The notes: generated by a model from the letters alone, not told the origin. 46,061 nt of DNA from Bacteroidota bacterium (GCA_025963715.1 JAOQAG010000043.1:1-46061); one strand, 5' to 3'; counted from the stretch's first letter, positions 7,871-16,367 are shown. Made by a program: numbers and translations.

Positions 7871-9752
7871 ATGAAATCATTTCATCCCATTCCCAAAGAA
7901 AATTCATCTCCTTCACAAACGCTAATTCAGCCACAGTTGGAAATAGGCAAGGAAGATGATGTGCATGAAAAAGAAGCTGAACATGTAGCGGATAAAGTAA
8001 TGAGAATGCCGGATTCTGAAGATGAAAAAAATAAAATGCCGAAGAGTAAACCGTTACTTCAGAAAATGCCGGAAAGCCCTGCGTTAATGAAAATGCCGGA
8101 AAGCATTCCCCAACCCAAAATGCAGGAGTCAGGCCTGAAGATTCAAAAAGCAAACAATGAATTCATCCGCAGGAATTGCCGCTCCGCAACAGGTAGAGCA
8201 GGGGATCAATGCCAGTAAAGGAAGCGGATCTTCACTTTCTCCCGGCCTGCAACAGGAAATGGGAAACAAAATGAATGCGGATTTTAGCAATGTAAAAATC
8301 CATACGGATGAAAGTGCGGCGGAGATGAATAAAGAAGTAAGCGCCAAAGCATTTACACACGGTAATGATATTTATTTTAACAGCGGACAATACAAGCCGT
8401 CAAGTAATGAAGGGAAACATTTACTGGCGCATGAGCTGACGCATACGCTGCAGCAGGGGAATGTAAATAGGATGATTCAACGACAAGCAGTTACTAAACC
8501 AAAGTCTCAGAGCCGTGTAGTAAAACTTGCTTATGCAGAACTAAAAAAAGAAAAAGTAGATAAAAAAAGATTATTGGAGTTATGTGGAGAGTTCTCAGAA
8601 GAAGATATTCACGATCATTTTGAAGGAATAATGACTACAATGAAAGATAAGGTTGATTCCAGGACATACATAGACGCATATATAATCTTTCAGGATAATT
8701 ATTGGTTTAAAAATAAGGACGAGACTAGAGCGCGTACACGTTGGCAAAAGAGCAATATGGCCGCAGTTGATGATGTGAAAAGTGTTACTATTGAAAATGT
8801 ATACGACAAAACATTGCCAGATCTTTTTAAAACAGTAAAAACAAAAATGGCTGCCCGCGACAATCTCTTACAATCTGTAACAGGCTGGAAAGAAGTTACT
8901 GGTAACGCTGCCGTAAATACGGCAATACAATCATCTATAAAACGATGGGCAGATTTAAAAGTAATTTTAAATAATCCTAAATTTGATACCATAAAGGGTA
9001 CATTGCCTTTAACCTTAGATGCAGATATCGCTAATGAAGAAAACAATATCTCACAAATACCAGGTAGCACTGCAAAGGATAGATTGTATTATACAAAAGC
9101 CACAATGCGCGAATTTATAAAAGCATTGAGAGGATATAAGTCTAAAAAAGAAGAAAGAGTTGTGGAAGAAAAACAATTTCATCGGTTTGATGATTTATTT
9201 GTTCAGGCAAAGATGTATAAAATATTAGGAGTCTACAATGTGTTTTTTCCTGCTACTATAAAGGCATTGACTGCACGTGAAAGTGGCGATTTTACATATA
9301 TAGAAGTGGCCGGTGTCGGAAAAAATAAGCCTGGGTACCAAAATCCATTACAACCTAAATACCCAAAGACATACACAGGAATAGCTCAGATGGGTGCACC
9401 TGCAAAGTCGGAAGCCATATCATGGGCAAGCTCCAATGGTATTGAAATTCCAGCTAAAGTAGATGAAACCGATTCACGTGATTTGCCCGAATATGCCATT
9501 CTTTTAAGTGCAGCTTACCTTTCTAATTTATACAATCAATTAAAAACTGAATATGGAAAAAGATTTCCTTCAGATATAAGTGAAAAACGTAAAATAGTTT
9601 TTGCTGTTTATAACTGGAACTTAGGAAATTTCAATGCAATGGTAAAAAAGAATTTTAAGTCAACCGATGTGCTCACTTATGCAGGTGTTAAACCGCATTT
9701 GCCCGGAGAAACGCAAACATATGTTTTTGAAATATATCAACGATTAGGATAA
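7871..9752 (+). CDS. DUF4157 effector-like protein with lytic transglycosylase (SLT/GH23-like) domain; frame broken by one extra A
   Basis: The N-terminus (MKSFHPIPKENSSPS, KMPES repeats) is read in one frame to 8218 and the remainder in another. An A5 run at 8145-8149 replaces the A4 of the sister gene near 5240; removing one A restores KIQKQTMNSSAG as in the other copies. This is a true mutation, a phase switch or a sequencing error. An ATG at 8157 could still give a 531-residue protein with DUF4157 but without the leader. After IQR the C-terminus carries GH23-like motifs: LTARESGDF (catalytic Glu at base 9279), TGIAQMG, VYNWNLGNF and ETQTYVFEIYQRL, matching the ES, GLMQ, AYNxG and ETxxYV blocks of lytic transglycosylases. 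Likely a peptidoglycan-cleaving effector. Confidence 0.8.
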
Positions 9753-9761
9753 TAAAGCAAC

Positions 9762-10700
9762 ATGAAAAAATACTGTACAGCATACTTGTTTATTTTGATG
9801 ATAATCTCTTCCTGTGGTAATCATCAGGAGCAGAGCAATGTCATTAATAACAAAAATATACTACCGGATACACTTGCGTCAACAGATGCTGCCAATCAAT
9901 TTTTTGATGTGCCCGAAATATTGCCTGATTCCATTCAGAAACTTCTGGAGATAAAAAAATTTGCATCAAAAAAAGGCATCGATTCACTTTCAGTTGATGC
10001 TGCAAATTGGTTCTACAATCTTGGTACCGCTGAGAATAAATTTAATTACCTGTTGTTTATAGAAAATTACGGAAGTGGGAGCGGCAGTGGAGGAAATGCG
10101 CTTTCTGTTTTGAAAAAAATAAACGGAAAATATTACAAGATTCAATCGCTTTTTGCTTTTTTTGATTGTTTGCAGCAAACAGTAAGCTCCGGTAATTATG
10201 ATATAGCACTGTATTACTCTAATGCATTATTTGATCATAATTGTCCCGTGTCAATAAATTATAAATGGAATGGAAAATATTATGCTCCTGATGGTATAAA
10301 TTATATCACTTCGATCACAAATATAAATTATAACTGGAACATGCTTGAAATAATGGGAATTGTCAGTAAAAATGATCTTCTGCCAACTTTTCCTTTTGTG
10401 AAAGAAAACAATAAACTGGCGCATTTTAATATTAACAAAATTGATATAGATACATTAAATGTAAAAAATAAAAAAGATGAACGTTTGTTTATTTTTAAGA
10501 ATAATTGTACCGATGGTGTGAATACGGATCACATATGGATTTTAAAGAAAACCGGAGCTGAATATTTCCTTTTAACCGAGCTGAATAAAAAAGAGCCGGA
10601 GGAGTTGGTTTTGATCCCCGACAAAAAGAAAAATTACCCGGATATTATTTTTGGGACTGATACTTTGCACTGGAACGAAGAAAAGTATCTAAAGAAGTAA
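9762..10700 (+). CDS. putative lipoprotein, candidate immunity partner of the transglycosylase effector
   Basis: 312 residues. The signal peptide MKKYCTAYLFILMIIS runs into SCGNHQ, a lipobox with Cys near residue 19. The mature part has no family I recognise; a Gly/Ser stretch (YGSGSGSGG) lies near residue 110. It starts nine bases after the stop of the transglycosylase effector, the same arrangement as the other effector/exported-protein pairs. If the effector cuts peptidoglycan, an envelope lipoprotein inhibitor would be the logical immunity factor. Only position and localisation support this. Confidence 0.7.
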   Translation: MKKYCTAYLFILMIISSCGNHQEQSNVINNKNILPDTLASTDAANQFFDVPEILPDSIQKLLEIKKFASKKGIDSLSVDAANWFYNLGTAENKFNYLLFIENYGSGSGSGGNALSVLKKINGKYYKIQSLFAFFDCLQQTVSSGNYDIALYYSNALFDHNCPVSINYKWNGKYYAPDGINYITSITNINYNWNMLEIMGIVSKNDLLPTFPFVKENNKLAHFNINKIDIDTLNVKNKKDERLFIFKNNCTDGVNTDHIWILKKTGAEYFLLTELNKKEPEELVLIPDKKKNYPDIIFGTDTLHWNEEKYLKK

Positions 10701-10722
10701 TAAAACAGTGAACAATATTAAT
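10698..10722 (+). repeat. 25-base direct repeat, copy 1 (second copy 13188-13212)
   Basis: The sequence from the TAA stop of the lipoprotein gene through aacaatattaat recurs exactly at 13188-13212, after the exported protein that precedes effector copy 4. A diverged version lies near 7681-7710. The repeats mark the downstream edge of successive cassettes and could be sites of homologous exchange. Confidence 0.75.
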
Positions 10723-10726
10723 TCTT

Positions 10727-11305
10727 ATGAATATTCCTTCAGTATTTTATGGAAAAGCAGCCGATGTGAAAAAGCGGGTAAAGCAAATTGTCAATGAGTT
10801 TAGTAAAGGAAAACCTTGGGACGAGCTATTGGGAGATAAATTTATAGATACTAATTCTTCATCAGGTTTAATTGTAATTGATGGACCTTCAAAACTTTTA
10901 GGTAATCAAGAACATTTTCATATGTATACATTGATGCGACATGTTTTATATGACAGTAAAATACCTGAAGGTAGTATAGAAAAATTTTTTTCAAACAGCA
11001 TTGAAACAAATTGGGGATTGCTACTATTACTTAATTACCAGAATTTTGCATGCTTTGATGGAAAAGATCAAAGGCGAAAATTATTTTTAAGAGCTGCTAA
11101 TAAGCAGTTTGATTCATTAGTTGATATTGGGTCACGTTATTCTTCCGGTCTTCCAGATCCTAAAAATCTTGCGGAACTACCCAATGCAATTTATTATTGC
11201 TTATCTCTTCAGGGGATTGATGTTAATAAAGTAATCACAGGTTCAAGAGATATGAAATCTCTCCATGAATTATTAAAAGATTTTTATCAAAATGTATTTC
11301 ACTAA
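10727..11305 (+). CDS. hypothetical cytoplasmic protein, duplicated within the island
   Basis: 192 residues, no signal peptide, no clear membrane segment. Opening MNIPSVFYGKAADVKKRVKQ; the middle contains LIVIDGPSKLL and NWGLLLLLNYQNFACF. I do not recognise a family. A degenerate copy of its first ~40 codons lies at 7709-7836, immediately upstream of effector copy 3, so the gene travels with the effector cassettes. Being cytoplasmic, it is a poor candidate for envelope immunity; a chaperone or adaptor that holds or loads cargo is one option, a cytoplasmic immunity protein another. The following gene's possible first ATG (11292) overlaps its end. Confidence 0.65.
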   Translation: MNIPSVFYGKAADVKKRVKQIVNEFSKGKPWDELLGDKFIDTNSSSGLIVIDGPSKLLGNQEHFHMYTLMRHVLYDSKIPEGSIEKFFSNSIETNWGLLLLLNYQNFACFDGKDQRRKLFLRAANKQFDSLVDIGSRYSSGLPDPKNLAELPNAIYYCLSLQGIDVNKVITGSRDMKSLHELLKDFYQNVFH

Positions 11306-11315
11306 ACCGTATACC

Positions 11316-11788
11316 ATGTTTGTAAAAATCTTGAAGCAATTTTTATTGCAAATATCCTTTTTCATGATATTTTTTCATGGAATTTGTCAGGGACAAATTA
11401 GTTCTGTAAAAATCAAACACACATTTGAAAAAATTGATAACATAAAAAGATTATGTGTGGTTGACTCTTTTGATCGCTCAGGAAGAATAGTGCTTTCAAT
11501 AGGATATTGGAGCAAGTATTATAAACCCACTTTTCCTGTTCTCTTAAATCATTATGAATATGATGAAAAAGGTCAGTTGAAAAACAATATAGTGAATATG
11601 AAAAAGGGCGTAAAGTTGCTCCTGTCTATTATCAAAGAACTGATACTTCAATTGTAACATTTTCACTTGCAGAAGGCACTAACGAAATGAGCAAGGAATG
11701 GGCCTGTTATACGAATGCTCAAGGAGATACCATTAAATATCTTCATTATGGAGGGAATTCAAATGTGCCAACATCCGGAGATAACTGA
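11316..11788 (+). pseudogene. frameshifted exported protein (orphan immunity-like gene)
   Basis: The first part runs from ATG 11316 (MFVKILKQFLLQISFFMIF, a signal peptide ending near ICQGQ) and stops at 11657 in its own frame. In the -1 frame the sequence continues sensibly (EYEKGRKVAPVYYQRTDT) to a TGA at 11786-11788. Adding one A to the A5 run at 11580-11584 joins both halves into one protein of about 158 residues with the join QLKKQYSEYEKG. The YEYDEKGQL-like unit resembles the intact exported proteins at 12371 and 15453. No effector stands upstream, so this is an orphan. Upstream ATG at 11292 is an alternative start. Confidence 0.65.
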
Positions 11789-11812
11789 AAACATTAAAAA
11801 AGCAATAGGAAA

Positions 11813-12157
11813 ATGAAACAATCGGCTAACGAATTTAAATTTTTTTTATACCAATTTTGGTTATGGAATTTGATTTTAGACTTTGGGACATTAGGATTTG
11901 TAATCTATCTTCTTTCACTTTTTCCTGATGTAGAAAAATTATTTATGCAGGTTTATGTAACATATTTAATAATTGCTTTCTCTTTTTTACGTTTATTAAT
12001 GATTGTAATTGTAGCAATTATTAAAATTGTTAAAAGAAAACGTGTTCAATTTTTTTGTTTATTAGGGGAGTTTATTTTTCTATTGTTGATTTTCTTTGCC
12101 TTAATGTGGTTTTTGCCTTTTGTGTTAGCAGGTGCTACTTCCATAGCAGGGAGCTAA
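11813..12157 (+). CDS. small membrane protein
   Basis: 114 residues, strongly hydrophobic, with about three membrane helices (residues ~18-36, ~45-70 and ~82-105) separated by short charged loops, the second followed by KIVKRKRVQ. Unknown family. It starts 24 bases after the frameshifted exported protein on the same strand. Inner-membrane proteins of this size sometimes act as immunity to membrane-active toxins, but no cognate effector is present. Confidence 0.6.
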   Translation: MKQSANEFKFFLYQFWLWNLILDFGTLGFVIYLLSLFPDVEKLFMQVYVTYLIIAFSFLRLLMIVIVAIIKIVKRKRVQFFCLLGEFIFLLLIFFALMWFLPFVLAGATSIAGS

Positions 12158-12164
12158 TTTGTAG

Positions 12165-12371
12165 CTATCAATGATTAATATGTTATACGAAGCTTTTCGT
12201 TATGCATTAGAAGTCTGATATAATCACCCTTATTATATATACAGTGAAAAGGTAAAAGATCCAGCAAAAAGAGATGAAGATCTTGCTAAACAACAAAAAG
12301 ATTGGCAGTCGGCTAAAATTGACCGGGTAAATCGAATCAATTCCAACAACATAAATAAATTAGGTAAATAA
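12165..12371 (+). pseudogene. remnant C-terminal tip of a lost effector
   Basis: In one frame, after a TGA at 12216-12218, some 50 codons stay open (from YNHPYYIYSEKVKD to NNINKLGK) and end in a TAA at 12369-12371 that overlaps the ATG of the next gene. This is the stop/start coupling seen between intact effectors and their exported partners. Upstream of the TGA the same frame is open only to a TAG at 12162. I read it as the last part of an effector whose body was lost by recombination, kept because it precedes the partner gene. The piece is short, so chance openness is possible. Confidence 0.5.
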
Positions 12372-13171
12372 TGAAGAAGGAAAAAATAATAAAACTATTC
12401 ATCAGTATACTTTTTACTTGTTTTGTTTTATCAAAAGAGTTAAAAGCACAAGGAAAAAGTAATGCTCAGGAATTTATCGCCTATGGTTACTTATGTGCCT
12501 CAACCGATACTTCTGCTTTCTCATCCGGTAAATTGTATTCGATACAGAAATTTGATGCAAAATGCAAACTTATTTCGAGGATAGTGTTAGGTAAACAAAA
12601 TGATACCGTTGAAAGTTATAGCTATGATAATATGGGGAGATTAGTTAAGGAACTGTATGAAGAAAAACTCTCTTTCTATTATTATTCAGGTATATCTTTA
12701 GCGCCTGATTCATGTATAATAACATCATTTATCAAAGAAAAATTTCCTTTCAAAGAAAGCGGGAGGTTTAATAGTACTCAACCGGATTCGCTAAAATCGG
12801 CGGATGCTGTCAAAAATTATGATAAGGCAGTTCAAGCGTTTATAAGTACTTCGCATTTTTCAAATAATGCGGACAAGAAAATATTGATTAATTATATGAG
12901 TAAGGAAAAGATCGCACGTAAAGATGAATATAGTATGAATCAAAAAATAAAAGAAGAGTTGAAATTGAGAGAGGTTACACAATTTAATAAAAAAGATCAG
13001 CTGGTCAGGTTCGAACGTCAGGTGTTTGACTATGGAGGGTATAGTTCGACATATGAAGATTTCTTTTATAATAAATTAGGAAAATTAACCCATGCTTTTG
13101 GTTACTATGATAAGAAAACAAAAGATAAGCCCGACTATATAATCTGTTATCGGTACATTCAATTAAAATAG
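12371..13171 (+). CDS. exported protein, orphan immunity candidate
   Basis: 266 residues. The signal peptide (MKKEKIIKLFISILFTCFVL) has a likely cut after ELKAQ. The mature protein has short strand-turn units such as YDNMGRLVKELYEEK and FYNKLGKLTHAFGYYDKK, like the YD-type units in the exported proteins at 11316 and 15453. It belongs to the same loose family as the partner of effector copy 4, yet its own effector is only a short remnant ending in an overlapping TAATG. An orphan of this kind would protect against a toxin that siblings still carry. Confidence 0.65.
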   Translation: MKKEKIIKLFISILFTCFVLSKELKAQGKSNAQEFIAYGYLCASTDTSAFSSGKLYSIQKFDAKCKLISRIVLGKQNDTVESYSYDNMGRLVKELYEEKLSFYYYSGISLAPDSCIITSFIKEKFPFKESGRFNSTQPDSLKSADAVKNYDKAVQAFISTSHFSNNADKKILINYMSKEKIARKDEYSMNQKIKEELKLREVTQFNKKDQLVRFERQVFDYGGYSSTYEDFFYNKLGKLTHAFGYYDKKTKDKPDYIICYRYIQLK

Positions 13172-13187
13172 GATTAGTTATTGTCGT

Positions 13188-13212
13188 TAATAAAACAGTG
13201 AACAATATTAAT
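13188..13212 (+). repeat. 25-base direct repeat, copy 2 (first copy 10698-10722)
   Basis: Exact match to 10698-10722. About 40 bases further on, the segment 13249-13310 (ctgactattaaaaaa and on into MNSFHPIPKE) closely matches 7840-7900 before effector copy 3, so the flank as well as the coding start is repeated between cassettes. Confidence 0.75.
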
Positions 13213-13281
13213 AGTATTGAAATTATCAGGCATTCTCCGGAAGAGTATAGTTACTGACTATTAAAAAAACATTTTACAAAC

Positions 13282-15450
13282 ATGAACTCATTTCATCCCA
13301 TCCCCAAAGAAACAGGATCGTCTTCCCAGATACTTATTCAGCCACAGCTGGAAATAGGCAAGGAAGATGATGATGTACATGAAAAAGAAGCCGAACATGT
13401 AGCGGATAAAGTAATGAGAATGCCGGATTCCGAAGACGAAAAAAATAAAATGCCGGAGAGTAAACCGCTGCTTCAGAAAATGCCGGAAAGCCCTGCATTA
13501 ATGAAAATGCCGGAAAGCATTGCCCGGCCAAAAATGCGGGAGTCGGGCCTGCAGATCCGGAAGCAATCAATGAATTCATCCGCAGGAATTTCCGCTCCGC
13601 AGAAGGTTGAGAAGGGGATCAATAACAGTAAAGGTAGTGGACAATCGCTTTCCCCTGGTCTGCAACAGGAAATGGGAAACAAAATGAATGCAGATTTTAG
13701 TGATGTAAAGATCCATTCGGATGAAAATGCAGCGGAGATGAATAAAGAAGTAAGCGCCAAAGCATTTACACACGGTAATGATATTTATTTTAACAACGGG
13801 CAATATAATCCGGCAAGCAACCAGGGGAAACATTTGCTGGCGCATGAGTTGACGCATACGGTGCAGCAGGAAAATGAAATAAACAGGAAAATCCAGCGAA
13901 GCGCATTAGCAAGCTGGCAAGACGCAACACCGACTGATCGTCGCGATTTGTTTAATTCAGAAGCAGATAAAGGCGCGAAGAAAAACATGAAAAAACTGCT
14001 CGATGCAGGCCAGCCTCAGGAGGCTGAAAAATTACTACCAGTAATTGATAAGATCATGATGATCACAGCAAACTATCACTACCAGAAAGAAATGCCGTCG
14101 GGAAATTCAAATCCACCTTTTGTAGTAGATGATGCTGTTATTAAGGAAGTTCAAAAAAAGCTGAGAATGACGGATTCCAGCCCTGCATTCTGGGAACATA
14201 TAAAATGGATCGATGGTAACAATAAATTACGCGACATCGGAGTTAAATTTAATATAAACTTTATACTGCAGGAGATACCTAAGGCAGAACAAAAAATGGA
14301 TTACGATGGCATGCCTGAAAATTTAAACGATGTGGACGCAGTGAAAAAAAATCCATGGGATAACAAGTTTACTTTTACTACTATTGATGAGATCCAGGAC
14401 ATGACGTATTATGATCTGCAAAGTTTTGTAGCAAATAATGTACTTGATAAAATAAAATTTATAACTAATTCAAAACAAATAGATGAAGTTGAATACACAG
14501 CACCGGATGGTAAAGTAATTACCTATGAAAATTCCCAGCTTTGGGAAATCAAAAAGGTTATCCGGCAGGAATGGGAATTACAAAAAAAAGGTAATGGTAT
14601 TGGAAATAACACGCTTGGAAAAGGGGATAGAAAAGAAGTAACGGTAGATCCTTTAAAAAGCGCGCCTCTGTCACAAACGTATCCGCGATATCAAAAGTAT
14701 AGCAATCATGAAGGAAAGGATGATCCTTATTATGATACAGTAAAGGATGAATTTAAGAAAACAGATACAAAAAAATTTGATAAGGAATCGGATAAACCTG
14801 CTAGAAACAAAATGATCGCGAGTATTATAGTACATGAGATCGGACATAATATTGGGATGGGACATGCCGATTTTGGGATCATGAACAGTTCTACGGAAGT
14901 GGTAAATTATAATCAGAAACAGGTGGATTTGAATCCTGAAACGAAGTATGGTTCAGGAAACAGTATCTCAATTATGGGTGATCCGCGAATCCTGGCCTTG
15001 CAAAATGACCTCACATTGTCTGATAATCAGGTAATGCGCGAAAATATTCAAAAACTGGTAAACAGAGTAAGAGTAATGACCGAAGCGCTTGGACAGCGGA
15101 ATTCAACGACAGGTGTGCTGGAAGATGTAAGCAGTTTATGGAGTCAAAAAATAAATGCTTTATTGGCAGCACTTAAAAAGCCAGATTTGCCTTCTATCTT
15201 TGCAGATCCTTTCCTGGTAAGTTTATTGGCAATTCCTATAAATGTTACCTCGCTTCCAAAAACAGACGTTCCTGTGATGGAAACAGTCATAAAAAATGGC
15301 TTTTTAATGACACTGGCAGATTGGAGTTTATTGACGAAACCAACGCAGGATAAGATCATTAGTGATACGACCAAAGAATATGCAGATGGAAAAACATCCG
15401 GGTCCGGGCATACTTTTTTTGAAAGCAAGGCAGAAATGAATACATTTTAA
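13282..15450 (+). CDS. DUF4157 effector-like protein with C-terminal metzincin-like protease domain
   Basis: 722 residues, the most complete copy. Leader MNSFHPIPKETGSSSQ, then KMPES repeats (~residues 54-90), DUF4157 with HELTH at 188-192, and the IQR junction near residue 206. The large C-terminal part contains HEIGHNIGMGH at 518-528, the HExxHxxGxxH zinc motif of metzincins. A Met-turn may be IMN just after it (Met 534) or, better spaced, SIMG (Met 565). A helical tail of ~150 residues follows. Apart from the zinc motif it shares no obvious sequence with copy 1, so the two proteases look like separate acquisitions. The exported partner begins two bases after the stop. Confidence 0.85.
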   Translation: MNSFHPIPKETGSSSQILIQPQLEIGKEDDDVHEKEAEHVADKVMRMPDSEDEKNKMPESKPLLQKMPESPALMKMPESIARPKMRESGLQIRKQSMNSSAGISAPQKVEKGINNSKGSGQSLSPGLQQEMGNKMNADFSDVKIHSDENAAEMNKEVSAKAFTHGNDIYFNNGQYNPASNQGKHLLAHELTHTVQQENEINRKIQRSALASWQDATPTDRRDLFNSEADKGAKKNMKKLLDAGQPQEAEKLLPVIDKIMMITANYHYQKEMPSGNSNPPFVVDDAVIKEVQKKLRMTDSSPAFWEHIKWIDGNNKLRDIGVKFNINFILQEIPKAEQKMDYDGMPENLNDVDAVKKNPWDNKFTFTTIDEIQDMTYYDLQSFVANNVLDKIKFITNSKQIDEVEYTAPDGKVITYENSQLWEIKKVIRQEWELQKKGNGIGNNTLGKGDRKEVTVDPLKSAPLSQTYPRYQKYSNHEGKDDPYYDTVKDEFKKTDTKKFDKESDKPARNKMIASIIVHEIGHNIGMGHADFGIMNSSTEVVNYNQKQVDLNPETKYGSGNSISIMGDPRILALQNDLTLSDNQVMRENIQKLVNRVRVMTEALGQRNSTTGVLEDVSSLWSQKINALLAALKKPDLPSIFADPFLVSLLAIPINVTSLPKTDVPVMETVIKNGFLMTLADWSLLTKPTQDKIISDTTKEYADGKTSGSGHTFFESKAEMNTF

Positions 15451-15452
15451 CC

Positions 15453-16367
15453 ATGAAAAATATAATCCCTGTTATTTTAGGCGTATTGTTAAACTGCATT
15501 GTTGTGAACATTGCATTTGGCCAGAATGCACCTATAGTGAAAAAAAAATATACAATAAAAGTTGTTGTTACGGATGGCAGGCTCACGAATGATTCCACTA
15601 TTTCTTCCATACAGGAATTTGATAAAAATAAAAAGGAAATAAGTTATGCTAATCTGGACGATAAGGCAGAAGTGGAAAACCTTTATAAAATATCTTACCG
15701 GGATACAACACCTGTATTGAAGGAATATTTTGAGCTTAAAAATGGTAATTTGCAATCTACAGGAAAAACAGAATACTGGATCAGGTACAATGCGCAGGGT
15801 AAAAAAGAAAAAGAAGAAAGGATAGCTGAAACCTGCTCAACGCTTATAACTTATGCCTACAGCGACAAAGGATTATTAATATCGGAAACAGAACAGCAAA
15901 GCGGAAAAGAGAATACCACTGTGCTGGTTTACAAATACAGTTACGATAAAGAAAACAGAATGCTGAGCAAGATCCTTGTTAGTACTGTTGATAAAGATTC
16001 CCTTGCAAAAAAATCTGGCTTAATTACGCTGTCAAACACTGCTGTATGGGAAAAAGGAGTGTTAAAGGAAATAAGATATGAAACACAGAGTTTGTCTGCA
16101 AATCCCAATATGGAACTTACAAGAATCGAATATTCCGGAGGGAAAATAAAGAACAAAATTGTTTATTTCAATGATCAAATGACACATAAAATATCCTTTC
16201 GTTATTATAAGAATGGATACATCGCCACCAATTATTCATACGAGCATGGCACAATAACAGAACATAGCGTTATTGAATATAAGGATGACCGTATTATGAA
16301 AATAGAAACGCACGATAAAAACGGAAAACTGATAACACTGCAGGTATATAAATATGAATTTTATTGA
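15453..16367 (+). CDS. exported protein, candidate immunity partner of the 13282-15450 effector
   Basis: 304 residues. The signal peptide (MKNIIPVILGVLLNCIV) has a probable cut after IAFG. The mature protein is built of repeating strand-turn units of YD type: IRYNAQGKKEKEER, YAYSDKGLLISET, YKYSYDKENRMLSKI, THDKNGKLITLQVYKY. Similar units occur in the orphan proteins at 11316 and 12371. It begins two bases after the metzincin effector's stop, so translation is probably coupled. A periplasmic or surface protein bound to the zinc protease would be a plausible inhibitor; this is inference from position. Confidence 0.7.
   Translation: MKNIIPVILGVLLNCIVVNIAFGQNAPIVKKKYTIKVVVTDGRLTNDSTISSIQEFDKNKKEISYANLDDKAEVENLYKISYRDTTPVLKEYFELKNGNLQSTGKTEYWIRYNAQGKKEKEERIAETCSTLITYAYSDKGLLISETEQQSGKENTTVLVYKYSYDKENRMLSKILVSTVDKDSLAKKSGLITLSNTAVWEKGVLKEIRYETQSLSANPNMELTRIEYSGGKIKNKIVYFNDQMTHKISFRYYKNGYIATNYSYEHGTITEHSVIEYKDDRIMKIETHDKNGKLITLQVYKYEFY

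Noticed and set aside
5240-13857. Long minus-strand open frames repeated inside each DUF4157 front end
   Set aside because: They are antisense shadows of the conserved coding sequence, with no start context and no plausible protein features.
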